DNA of 64,000 nt from NCBI GenBank assembly GCA_002490835.1, contig DKUU01000018.1, positions 272,648 through 336,647 on the forward strand. The letters run 5' to 3'. Both the position numbers and the translations under genes were made by a program. Positions 18,882 through 27,530 of this stretch are shown here, in pieces; within the stretch, counting starts at the first letter, position 1, and the number at the start of each line of letters is the position of its first letter. Under the pieces are notes generated by a model. It worked only from the letters and a program-made list of their open reading frames with translations. It was not told where the DNA came from and searched no databases. This DNA comes from Lachnospiraceae bacterium UBA7196. GTDB taxonomy: Bacteria; Bacillota; Clostridia; Lachnospirales; Lachnospiraceae.

Positions 18882-18927
18882 CCCCGGCAGTACGGTATCC
18901 TAAGGATGCGGCTGCCGGGGGTTTTTA
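18882..18927 (+). terminator. Intrinsic terminator after htrA
   Basis: A 9-bp stem CCCCGGCAG paired with CTGCCGGGG encloses a smaller GGTATCC/GGATGC stem and is followed by GTTTTTAT. It lies about 30 bases after the htrA stop and upstream of the ClpX gene. Confidence 0.9.
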
Positions 18928-19013
18928 TCGAAAGAAATTCAAGTATGGATTATCCACTCTTCATATGCTATACTATGGGCAGACCAATGCTTGCGGGCAG
19001 GACGGAGGAAAGT

Positions 19014-20507
19014 ATGGACGATCACAGGGATGATAAGTACGAAGAAACAGAAATAGAGGAGCAAAAGAACGCTGGGACCGGAGAGCCGGAAGAGAAAAAG
19101 GACGATTCTTCCGGCGATTACGAGGACGTCTGTTTTATCTGCCGCAGGCCGGAGAGCAAGGCGGGCAAGATGTTCCGCCTGCCCAACCATATCTGCGTCT
19201 GCGACGATTGTATGCACAAGACGATGGATACGGTCAGTCAGTTCGATTATCAGGGACTTCTCAATAATCCGAATATGAGTGACCTCAATTCCGGCAAAGG
19301 CTTTCCGAATATCAGTTTTGTAAATCTGGCTGATTTACGGGGCGACGGCGGTATCCCCAACAAGCAGAAGCCGAAGAAAAAGAAGAAGGAAGAGGCTGCG
19401 GAGATTGATATCCGCGATATTATGCCGCCCCATAAGATCAAGCAGAAACTGGACGAGTATGTGGTGGGGCAGGACCATGCTAAGAAGGTGATGTCAGTAG
19501 CGGTCTACAACCATTATAAGCGGGTGGCCACCGGCACCATGGACGAGATCGAGATTGAGAAGTCCAACATGCTGATGATCGGGCCTACGGGCTGCGGCAA
19601 GACCTATCTGGTAAAGACGCTTGCCAGACTTTTGGACGTGCCGCTTGCCATTGCGGACGCTACCTCGCTGACGGAGGCGGGCTATATCGGAGACGATATC
19701 GAGAGCGTGGTCTCCAAACTGCTGGCTGCGGCGGACAATGACGTGGAGCGGGCGGAGCGCGGCATCATCTTCATTGACGAGATCGATAAGATCGCCAAGA
19801 AAAAGAACACCAACGCCAGAGACGTGAGCGGCGAATCCGTCCAGCAAGGGATGTTGAAGCTTTTAGAAGGCGCGGAGGTGGAGGTGCCCGTGGGCGCAAA
19901 CTCCAAAAATGCCATGGTGCCGCTTGCTACGGTGAACACCCGCAATATCCTCTTTATCTGCGGCGGCGCGTTCCCGGATCTGGACGAGATCATCAAACAG
20001 CGTCTCAAGAAAAAGACATCCATCGGCTATAACGCCGAGCTCAAGGATAAGTATGATAAGGAAAAGAATATTTTAAGTCATGTGACGGTGGAAGATATCA
20101 GGAAATTTGGCATGATTCCGGAGTTTATCGGTCGTCTGCCCGTGATCTTTACGCTGGAAGGCTTAAGCCGCGATATGATGGTAAAGATTCTGAACGAGCC
20201 GAAAAATGCCATTCTCAAGCAGTACCAGAAATTATTAGAACTCGACGAGGTGGAGCTGCTCTTCGATCAGGGGGCGCTTGAGGCCATCGCTGGCAAAGCT
20301 ATGGAGAAGGAGACGGGCGCAAGGGCACTGCGGTCCATCATCGAGGAGTTTATGCTGGACATCATGTATGAGGTGCCAAAGGACGACAATATCGGCCGTG
20401 TGACCATCACCAGAGAGTACATCGAGGGCAACGGCGGACCGATCATCGACATCCGCAGCAGAAGTGCGGAGCATCCCGATCATCTGAAAGAGATTCGGCA
20501 GGCGTAG
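19014..20507 (+). CDS. clpX: ClpX-type AAA+ unfoldase
   Basis: The 497-residue hexameric ATPase unfolds tagged proteins, normally for ClpP. After an acidic 40-residue head it has the zinc-binding domain (CFICRRP and CVCDDC), a Lys-rich linker, then the AAA+ core with IMPPHKIKQKLDEYVVGQD, Walker A GPTGCGKT, GYIGDDIES, Walker B IIFIDEIDKIAKKK and the sensor-2 motif ETGARALRSI. The ClpP-docking loop reads SIGY rather than the usual IGF. ATG 19014 follows GACGGAGGA; upstream in-frame codons cross the terminator and are rejected. No clpP or trigger-factor gene is adjacent, so this may be a second, specialised ClpX. Confidence 0.92.
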   Translation: MDDHRDDKYEETEIEEQKNAGTGEPEEKKDDSSGDYEDVCFICRRPESKAGKMFRLPNHICVCDDCMHKTMDTVSQFDYQGLLNNPNMSDLNSGKGFPNISFVNLADLRGDGGIPNKQKPKKKKKEEAAEIDIRDIMPPHKIKQKLDEYVVGQDHAKKVMSVAVYNHYKRVATGTMDEIEIEKSNMLMIGPTGCGKTYLVKTLARLLDVPLAIADATSLTEAGYIGDDIESVVSKLLAAADNDVERAERGIIFIDEIDKIAKKKNTNARDVSGESVQQGMLKLLEGAEVEVPVGANSKNAMVPLATVNTRNILFICGGAFPDLDEIIKQRLKKKTSIGYNAELKDKYDKEKNILSHVTVEDIRKFGMIPEFIGRLPVIFTLEGLSRDMMVKILNEPKNAILKQYQKLLELDEVELLFDQGALEAIAGKAMEKETGARALRSIIEEFMLDIMYEVPKDDNIGRVTITREYIEGNGGPIIDIRSRSAEHPDHLKEIRQA

Positions 20508-20573
20508 AACTGTTAGCGGAACCTTTTATTCATTCCATCATAAGATAATGATAAGCGACATTGAGGCAGAAAG

Positions 20574-20599
20574 CGCGCAATAACAAACAATATTGCGCG
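20574..20599 (+). repeat. Stem-loop in the subtilase leader
   Basis: Nine-base perfect arms CGCGCAATA and TATTGCGCG enclose an 8-base loop and end 13 bases before ATG 20613. There is no T-run. Its position close to the translation start could affect initiation. Confidence 0.5.
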
Positions 20600-20612
20600 G
20601 AATAAAGACTCT

Positions 20613-22307
20613 ATGACTTGCAGGGAACGTATCTTATCAGAGGACTATGCAGATCTCATCACGGATTATGAATTGATGAAGCAGATTTTGGAAATGTCGG
20701 GTGTGGATGCCTGCTATCACGAACTGGATGCGGGTTATGGCATTTCCTATGTGAACAGGGCCCAGATCGAGCCGCTTTCCATCGGATATTACGGGTATTC
20801 CAGTATTCCTAAGCTTTACGGCCTGATGCGGTCAGACGGGCAGATTTTCGATCCGTCCTGTCTGGCGGCGATGGGAAATATAAAAGTACAAGAGCCGCCG
20901 CTCGCCCTTCAGGGGAGCGGCGTTATCATCGGTTTCATCGATACGGGGATTCGCTATCAGGAAAATGTGTTCAGGCGGGAGGATGGAAGCACCCGCATCG
21001 TTTCCATTTGGGATCAGACCATACAAACAGGGGATGCGCCGGAGGGTTTTCTTTATGGAACGGAGTATAAGCGGGCGGATATCGACAGGGCGCTGGCATC
21101 GGAGACACCTTTGTCCGTTGTACCGACGACTGATCTGGACGGACACGGCACCAGCCTTGCCTCGGCAGCGGCGGGCAGTCTCTTGGATCAGGGCCTTGCC
21201 TTTCGGGGTTCGGCACCGAGAGCGGATATCGCTGTGGTCAAGTTAAAGGAGGCCAAGACTTATCTGCGGGATTACTATCTCATCGACGACCGTGCGTCCG
21301 CTTATCAGGAAAACGATATCATGGAGGCGGTCAAGTATCTGCAGCGGATGGCGGTAGCCTACAGCAGGCCTGTGGTGATCGTTCTGGGGCTTGGTACGAA
21401 CATGGGCAGCCACGACGGTACATCTTCTCTGGATTCTTACCTGAACATCGTGGCAGGCCGCAGGAGCCGGGTGGTGGTGGTCTGCGGCGGCAACGAAGGC
21501 GACAAGGAGCATCACTATGAGTCCGCTATGCCGGGGAGCGTGGAGATTCGTGTAGAGGAGGCGATGAAGGGATTCTGCGCGGAATTGTGGGGGAGCCTGC
21601 CGGATGCTTACGCTGTGCAGATTCGCTCACCGGGGGGCGAGGTATCACCGGTCATCGATTTTAGAAACGGGATCAACAGGAGGATATCCTTCATTTTTGA
21701 GAAGACAAGGATTCAGATCGGTATTGTGCTGGTGGAGCGGGATGCGGGGGAACCTCTGGTATTCATGCGCTTTGAGGATCCGACACCCGGCATCTGGACA
21801 GTGGATGTGTCGCCTGCCGGCAGAAGGATAGAGGGCAGCGGCATTTATCATATGTGGCTTCCCATCGAGGCTTTTTTGGAGCATCCGGTGACTTTCCTTT
21901 CACCCAGTCCGGATGTGACACTGACAGAGCCGGCGAACGCTTCGCAGGTGATCACCATATCCGCCTACAACAGCTATGCGGACAGCTGGTATGCGCCTTC
22001 GGGCAGGGGATATACCAGAAACGGTTCCATCAAACCGGAACTGTCCGCGCCGGGCGTACGGGTGCCTACGGTCTTTGGGGAGGAGAGCGGTTCCAGTCTG
22101 GCGGCCGCTTTGGCGGCCGGCTGCGTGGCGCAGTTTCTGGAGTGGGCCGTGGTGGATGGGAATGCCTTTTCGGTGGACAGCAGGGGGACGAAGAGCTTCC
22201 TGATTCAGGGGGCGGACCGGCCGGCCGGTATTGTATTTCCGGATAAACGTTGGGGTTTTGGACGTCTTAGCATCAGCGGGACGTTTGAGACACTGGCGAG
22301 GATTTAG
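20613..22307 (+). CDS. Subtilisin-like serine protease (S8, Csp-like)
   Basis: The 564-residue protein carries the subtilase triad Asp110 (IGFIDTGIRY), His178 (LDGHGTSLAS) and Ser495 (ESGSSLAAAL), with a long insertion between His and Ser, as in clostridial Csp-type proteases that process spore or surface proteins. No signal peptide is visible, so it may act in the cytoplasm or spore. ATG 20613 has only a weak purine tract upstream. The last ~18 codons are duplicated at 34983-35038 across the genomic island, so the present 3' end may have come with the inserted DNA. The reading frame is intact. Confidence 0.9.
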   Translation: MTCRERILSEDYADLITDYELMKQILEMSGVDACYHELDAGYGISYVNRAQIEPLSIGYYGYSSIPKLYGLMRSDGQIFDPSCLAAMGNIKVQEPPLALQGSGVIIGFIDTGIRYQENVFRREDGSTRIVSIWDQTIQTGDAPEGFLYGTEYKRADIDRALASETPLSVVPTTDLDGHGTSLASAAAGSLLDQGLAFRGSAPRADIAVVKLKEAKTYLRDYYLIDDRASAYQENDIMEAVKYLQRMAVAYSRPVVIVLGLGTNMGSHDGTSSLDSYLNIVAGRRSRVVVVCGGNEGDKEHHYESAMPGSVEIRVEEAMKGFCAELWGSLPDAYAVQIRSPGGEVSPVIDFRNGINRRISFIFEKTRIQIGIVLVERDAGEPLVFMRFEDPTPGIWTVDVSPAGRRIEGSGIYHMWLPIEAFLEHPVTFLSPSPDVTLTEPANASQVITISAYNSYADSWYAPSGRGYTRNGSIKPELSAPGVRVPTVFGEESGSSLAAALAAGCVAQFLEWAVVDGNAFSVDSRGTKSFLIQGADRPAGIVFPDKRWGFGRLSISGTFETLARI

Positions 22308-22308
22308 G
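22253..22308 (+). repeat. Left copy of 56-bp island-flanking direct repeat (attL-like)
   Basis: This segment covers the last codons and stop of the subtilase gene. It matches 34983-35038 at 53 of 56 positions without gaps. A duplicated gene 3' end at both borders of an AT-rich block is the usual mark of site-specific integration. Confidence 0.8.
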
Positions 22309-22369
22309 ATATTTGCGGATACTTTATTACCCGTGTTACGGATATGTTGTAATATGTTGTGTGGAGCGA

Positions 22370-22401
22370 AGCAGGCGGTAACATGCCTGCTTTTGGCTTT
22401 T
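22370..22401 (+). terminator. Intrinsic terminator after the subtilase
   Basis: A 7-bp stem AGCAGGC with GCCTGCT and an 8-base loop is followed by TTTTGGCTTTTTTA. It lies inside the island just after the left repeat. Confidence 0.7.
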
Positions 22402-22454
22402 TTATATTTTGGCAGACAGTTGATAGGCACACAAGAACGTGCGTTCGAAAATAA

Positions 22455-22483
22455 TTGAAAAAGTGGAAAAAACATGATATTAT
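22455..22483 (+). promoter_or_regulatory. Sigma-A promoter for the KilA-N gene
   Basis: TTGAAA at 22455-22460 and TATTAT at 22478-22483 are 17 bases apart, about 47 bases before the start codon. Confidence 0.6.
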
Positions 22484-22529
22484 ATAAATAACTATTAAAA
22501 ATTTATTGGTGCTGCACGGGAGGAAAAGG

Positions 22530-23372
22530 GTGAGTAAAAATAAAGTAATTGTGGTGCAAAACATTAATATTACTGTTTCGGAGGAAAATTTTGACGATTA
22601 TATTTGTATCACTGATATTGCAAAAGCTAAAGTTGGCGAGTCCAGAGCAGCAGATGTTATAAAAAACTGGATGCGAAACAGAGCAACTTTGGAATTTTTA
22701 GGCACATGGGAGCAAATCTACAATCCTGCTTTTAAAGTAGTCGAATTCGACCACTTTAAAAGTGAAGCTGGTTTACATACCTTTGTGCTGAGTGTTTCAG
22801 AATGGATTGAGAAAACAGAAGCGATAGGATTATTTGTGAAACGTGGAAAATATGGGGGAACGTATGCACATAAAGATATCGCTTTTGAATTTGCTTCTGC
22901 GATTAGTCCCGTTTTTAAATTATATTTGATTAAAGAATTTCAAAGACTGAAAGAAGCTGAGAATGATGCAAAGAAAATCGAGTGGGACGCAAAAAGATTT
23001 TTGTCTAAAAATAATTATTTAATTCAAACATATGCGGTTAAAAACTACTTAATTCCATCAGGAAATTATAAAGAAAATCTGGAGTGGCTGGCATATGCAG
23101 AGGAAGCGGATATTTTGAATGTTGCGTTATTCGGATTTACAGCAAAAGCATGGCGGGATAAAAATCCTGAACTGGCGAAAAAGAATAATGTGAGAGATTT
23201 TGCTACAATTAACGAACTTACGGTTTTATCCAATTTGGAAACACATAATGCACAAATGATTCGTGAGGGTAGAAATAAAGCAGAAAGATTTCAAATTTTA
23301 AAAGAGATTGCAGAGTATCAGTTGAATGTTCTTAAAGCGGCGGAACAGATAAAATTGATTGAGGAAAAGTGA
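22530..23372 (+). CDS. KilA-N domain protein
   Basis: The 280-residue protein has an N-terminal KilA-N domain: YICITDIAKAK, then ADVIKNWMRNRATLEFLGTW and VSEWIEKT, closing with GGTYAHKDIAFEFASAISP. KilA-N is a DNA-binding domain of phage antirepressors and of scattered chromosomal genes. The C-terminal half is helical and ends in a coiled coil (KEIAEYQLNVLKAAEQIKLI). GTG 22530 is chosen because GGGAGGAAAAG lies directly upstream; a TTG at 22506 precedes that site. It has its own promoter and no phage genes around it. Its role in the island, possibly regulation, is inferred only. Confidence 0.85.
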   Translation: MSKNKVIVVQNINITVSEENFDDYICITDIAKAKVGESRAADVIKNWMRNRATLEFLGTWEQIYNPAFKVVEFDHFKSEAGLHTFVLSVSEWIEKTEAIGLFVKRGKYGGTYAHKDIAFEFASAISPVFKLYLIKEFQRLKEAENDAKKIEWDAKRFLSKNNYLIQTYAVKNYLIPSGNYKENLEWLAYAEEADILNVALFGFTAKAWRDKNPELAKKNNVRDFATINELTVLSNLETHNAQMIREGRNKAERFQILKEIAEYQLNVLKAAEQIKLIEEK

Positions 23373-23407
23373 AAAAACTTGTGACAACAACTTAACGTTA
23401 GCAGGGT
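23372..23407 (+). repeat. Imperfect repeat of the island right-border sequence
   Basis: Starting at the KilA-N stop, this stretch resembles 34952-34986, the sequence just inside the right border. Both contain A5, then TTGTGACAA, one variable base, AACTT, and CTTA-type bases before GC. Roughly six differences occur over 36 bases with one gap. Confidence 0.45.
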
Positions 23408-23581
23408 ATAGAGCGCTGTGCATTGAAAATAGTCTGCTAAGGTAGAATTGAGGGGGAGGTTATTTAAATCGATGTAATAAACGTGAAGGATTTATACAAA
23501 ATCTGTAAAACTAAATTGTATTTTAAATGTAGTTGTATATGTGACATGAAAATGATAAATTAGAAATACAGAGGATTGTTT

Positions 23582-23987
23582 ATGGGAAATATATATGACG
23601 GAGCATTTCGAACAGTTTAAATGATTGTTGGCAGATGATCATCTCGGTGATTAATGAGATTTTTAAGGAAAGCTATATAGGGAGTGAATTGATAGAGTTT
23701 CATTCCAACGGGCATTTTATTGACCAACAGGATGTAGAAGACAAGGAAAGAATAACAGATACTAATTTTATAAGCTATGGAAAGAAAAAGAAGAAATACC
23801 ATCTGGAGTGCGAGAGTAGCCTGTCAGATGGGCGGATGACAATCAGATTCCTTTAGATGAAGGTGAAGAAATATATTCTGGAAGATTTTTTTCAAAAGCC
23901 TTGCTATTGTTAATTTCCTTTTATATTTTTTCACATGAAAAGAACTTTAAGGTGTATAATGGTAATGATAAGAGATTAGCAGAGTAG
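23582..23987 (+). pseudogene. Broken Rpn/PD-(D/E)XK nuclease-family gene
   Basis: Three reading frames in series give pieces of one protein. MGNIYDGAFRTV reads from 23582, then after a one-base shift near 23618 the frame reads LNDCWQMIISVINEIFKES and on through HFIDQQDVEDKERITDTNF to YHLECESSLSDGRMTIRF, stopping at 23856. After another shift near 23847 a further frame gives PLDEGEEIYSGRFFSKALLL and stops at 23987. The pattern matches the common clostridial Rpn-like (recombination-promoting nuclease / transposase-associated) family, with an internal deletion after MTIR. It is too short and disrupted to function. The rest of 23408-24186 shows no other supported gene. Confidence 0.6.
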
Positions 23988-24186
23988 TTGCAATCAGCAA
24001 GAGAGGTAGGATAAAACGGCAGAATGCAGTGTATGAATCGGCATGTGTACTGGCTAGATGGAACTATGGTATTCACCAATTGTTGTAATACTTTGGAGTT
24101 GCTGAAACTGTATAAACTATTGTACAAATGGGTAAAATAAGGTTTTTGGTTGCAGAAGTATTAAGAAAGTTTAGAGAGAAGAACAA

Positions 24187-25623
24187 ATGGATAAAGCTTT
24201 TGATGCTGTTTTGCAAAGTGAGGTAGATGCTGCAGCTATTGCAAAAACATCATATTGTTTTTTGGGGGAGCGATTTCGTTACCAATGTCTGTGTTGTGGT
24301 GAAGAAGTTTATCTTGCTGCAGCTGATAGTAGTGAACGTTCTCCTCATTTTAGGCATCGAAAAGGAAATAATGATACGGAATGTGAACGATATCTTGGAC
24401 AGTTGGACACAGCGGAACATTTTGCGCTTTTGAGAAGGCATAAACATGAACATATAGAGTTTTATTTTAACAGGGACAGAATGACATTCGAGTTGTGTAC
24501 TTATTTTACGGAAGAAGAGCTTCAAGCATATGAGAAAGGAAACAATAGGCTGACGGTATCTTCAAAATATTGTACGGATCCATTTCTCGCTATTCCTCTT
24601 AACAAAGAAGTATTTGTTCCGGGCAGAAAAAGCTATTTTACAATCACAGAATTTTCAACGCAATATATTGTCTCCTTTGATTCTGGGTTTAATAGCTGTA
24701 TCTATCAGGATGTAATGAGAGATACGAAGGGAATCAATATATTCAGAGTTAGAATGCAGGATGAACACTGCAAGCATCAAACATCGTCACTTCTCTATAC
24801 AAATACCGAATATATTGGTATATCTGAGTGTGAAGAAACTATGCAGGAACTTGCATCTTTAGAATATATCATCTCAAAAGAGATGTTTTCTTTTGTCACT
24901 GAAAACAGGGATTTTTATGGACTGAAGTTTTCTGTAAAACAAGTAGAATTTTCTGTTCGGCACTTTTTTCAGAAACATGACTATCAACTAGAAACATCGG
25001 AATCGTTCAGTATTTTATGGCCACCGGTTTATGTTAGAAATTCGCGTTCAATATGTACTGGCGATACGATATATGTTCACTCGAGCTTTGAGTTGATTCC
25101 TCATGGAAATATAAATGTAGATGGTACTTTTACCCGGGAAAACGATAGAGATATATTGCAGTTGCATGTTGATGATGAAGTTATTATTTATGAAAAAAAT
25201 ATTGATATATGCGTCCAGAAGGAAAGAAAGTTGGGAATGGAAACAGTTCTGGAAGAATCTGTGACTATCTATTCTGACAGATATACCGTTTCCGAACAGT
25301 ATGATTACTTTTTATTTGACAAGAACGGATGCACACGGTTGCTTTCAGGTTCAAACGTATATCTTTCTGAATCGGATCGGATTGTCGGATATAAAAATGG
25401 ACATATAAAAGTATATGTATATGCGTGTCCAAAAGAAAAAATGGATACAGGACAACTTATAAATGAGATGGTGAAATATCATCCACAGTCAGAAACATTT
25501 GAACCGGATGATTTTATGGATATAACGACAAACGAAACAGTCTTAGCGTATCTAGAAAATTGCTATAGGAGTGGACGTATTAATACAGTCGTTAAACGGT
25601 ACATCAAGGAGAGAATGATTTGA
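24187..25623 (+). CDS. CoiA-like zinc-binding protein, first gene of the island operon
   Basis: The 478-residue protein begins with a segment resembling the N-terminal domain of competence-type CoiA proteins: YQCLCCGEEVYL, then SPHFRHRKGNNDTECERYL, giving a likely zinc site from Cys34, Cys37, His54 or His57 and Cys66. The remaining 400 residues are beta-rich and not recognisable; no PD-(D/E)XK motif is certain. ATG 24187 follows AGAGAGAAGA. Its stop overlaps the TTG start of the next gene by four bases, so it is co-translated with the downstream helicase operon. CoiA relatives are linked to DNA processing. A sensing or nuclease role in defence is an inference. Confidence 0.6.
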   Translation: MDKAFDAVLQSEVDAAAIAKTSYCFLGERFRYQCLCCGEEVYLAAADSSERSPHFRHRKGNNDTECERYLGQLDTAEHFALLRRHKHEHIEFYFNRDRMTFELCTYFTEEELQAYEKGNNRLTVSSKYCTDPFLAIPLNKEVFVPGRKSYFTITEFSTQYIVSFDSGFNSCIYQDVMRDTKGINIFRVRMQDEHCKHQTSSLLYTNTEYIGISECEETMQELASLEYIISKEMFSFVTENRDFYGLKFSVKQVEFSVRHFFQKHDYQLETSESFSILWPPVYVRNSRSICTGDTIYVHSSFELIPHGNINVDGTFTRENDRDILQLHVDDEVIIYEKNIDICVQKERKLGMETVLEESVTIYSDRYTVSEQYDYFLFDKNGCTRLLSGSNVYLSESDRIVGYKNGHIKVYVYACPKEKMDTGQLINEMVKYHPQSETFEPDDFMDITTNETVLAYLENCYRSGRINTVVKRYIKERMI

Positions 25624-27530
25624 ATTATTTGACAGACCTTACAAAAGAAGAAATTAAGTATGTATGTACAGTTATCCCGTTTAAAGAGGTATCTACATAC
25701 TTTAGAAAATATCCAAAGGAATTCAGCGAATTAAAACCGGGATTCCGTGTAAAGTCGTTGAATGAGGATACTGTCATCCAGACGCTTTATGACTTTCGCA
25801 ATAGGGATTTTATTGCTTCTTTTCTATTCAAGCATATTGACAGATGGATTAAAGAAATTGATGAGGAATTGGTAAAAGCGCTTGAGAGCGAGATTAATCA
25901 GGAGGCAGCTTATATTGATGTGCTGTCGCGTTCTTTTTTTGTAGGAAACGTTGCACTGTTCTTCAAAATTAAAGGAGAAGAGAAGTCCGAAGATTATTTG
26001 AAGGTTATGCGTTCATCTGTTTTGTATCAGTCTGCTCATCAGAAAACAAATGGAGAAGAATTGGATTTTTTGAAGAAAAAGCAGCGGGAGCTTATGGATA
26101 TTCAGGAAGGGTTAAAGAATAAGATTTCTGATGAAGAGAAAAACATCGGAAAATTGAAAAAACAGGAAGCAGGACTGAAAGAAGAGTTAAAAGAAAAAAT
26201 AATGCAGCTTGAGCAGGAACAGGAAAAAAGCACTCGTCTATCTGAAAAAGTAGACAAATTGGAAGCTGGACTAAAAAAAACTCGGGATGATGAGATATGG
26301 AAGACTGCGGAGATGCAACAGAGGATTGACATCCTTACTTCCAAACTAAAGGATCAAGCTGAAATGGTAGTAGGATACGAGAACAGCATTTCTGAATATG
26401 CGTCTAAACTTTCTACCGCCCAGGATGACATTGAGACATGGAAAAATAAAGTAAGAAGTTGCGAAAAACAGCTTTTTACATATAAAGCGGAAAGAGCAAT
26501 ATTTTTAACAGATCAGGAATCTGACCGGAAGCAAATCAGAGAGCTTAAGGAAGCACTTGATAAAGCGCTTGGTGCTGAAAAAGTATATAAAGAATATCTT
26601 TCTACACTTAGTAAAGAAAAAGGATCCTATCTACAAAAGAGCCGAGAACTGGAAGAAACACTAGAAACGTAGAAAAATATAGAGACTGCTGCAGAAGCTG
26701 TTTCAAAGAGATACGCAGATGGCAATCGGAAGATGCCGTTATGCCCTGAAGATATGGATGATTTTGATGAATATTTCAGTTATAACCTTGAAAATATCGG
26801 ATTTGACAGGAACGAGGATGGTTCAGTAGATTTTGTGGATTATCTTGAAAAAAGTTTCTTTCATGGTATTCCGGTGTTGATAAAAAGAGGATTGGGAATT
26901 AATTTAGCTAATTGTCTGGCAAATACGCTATATGGTGTGCCAGTTGCTGCTCAACTGCTATATTCAGAAGGTGCAGGTGTACAAAAAATAAGTGAGTTTC
27001 TTGCTGATATACCTGATCGGGTTGTCTGTATTGATGGCTTTATTGGGAACTGTAATGAACTGGAATTAATTCCGGTGCTCGAACAATATCGCAACAAGAT
27101 TATCATCCTTACCTATATGTATGATAAGACGCTGAGTTTTGTTCCAGACGAAATTCTTTCTTCGGTTCATTTTATCAGTGCAGATGTTTTTAGTTCTGTA
27201 TTAAGAATCAAGGATATTACGGAGGATCCTTCCGAAGTAAAAGAAATTTTGTCTGCATACAAAAGCTATACAGGAGTTGACAGCCGGTTGCAGAAAATAT
27301 TTTATGAGATTGCATGTGAATGCGGACTGGGAATGGATACGGCATATGCGATGGCTGACATGATCGAAGATGAAAACTATCTGAACGAGATGCTAATGTT
27401 CACACTTCTTCCATATGTGTCTAAAGTTCTTGGGAAGAATCCTTACAATTGTTCCAAACGTCTTCAGCGGTATGCAGGAGAAGCGGGACGCTGTTCGAAG
27501 AAAAATATTTTGATGAGGTGGTTTGGATAG
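25620..27530 (+). pseudogene. Coiled-coil / P-loop-like protein gene interrupted by an in-frame TAG
   Basis: The frame is continuous for 637 codons except for TAG at 26670-26672, which falls inside a coiled coil that continues smoothly on both sides (SRELEETLET, stop, KNIETAAEAVSKRYADG). The TTG start at 25620 is supported by AAGGAGA 7 bases upstream and by overlap with the preceding stop. Residues 1-140 are helical, 145-370 form a long coiled coil. The C-terminal part has a P-loop NTPase-like order: GIPVLIKRGLGINLANCLA (no GKS/T), RVVCIDGF and KIIILTYMYDKTL. The part after the stop has no ribosome-binding site. As it stands it should yield a truncated 350-residue protein. Confidence 0.65.

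Noticed and set aside
18879..19013. N-terminal extension of ClpX
   Set aside because: The extension would be read through the htrA terminator, and a good ribosome-binding site precedes ATG 19014.
26670..26672. TAG as a pyrrolysine codon
   Set aside because: Nothing in the window supports pyl machinery, and the site is in a coiled coil rather than a catalytic position; a nonsense mutation is simpler.
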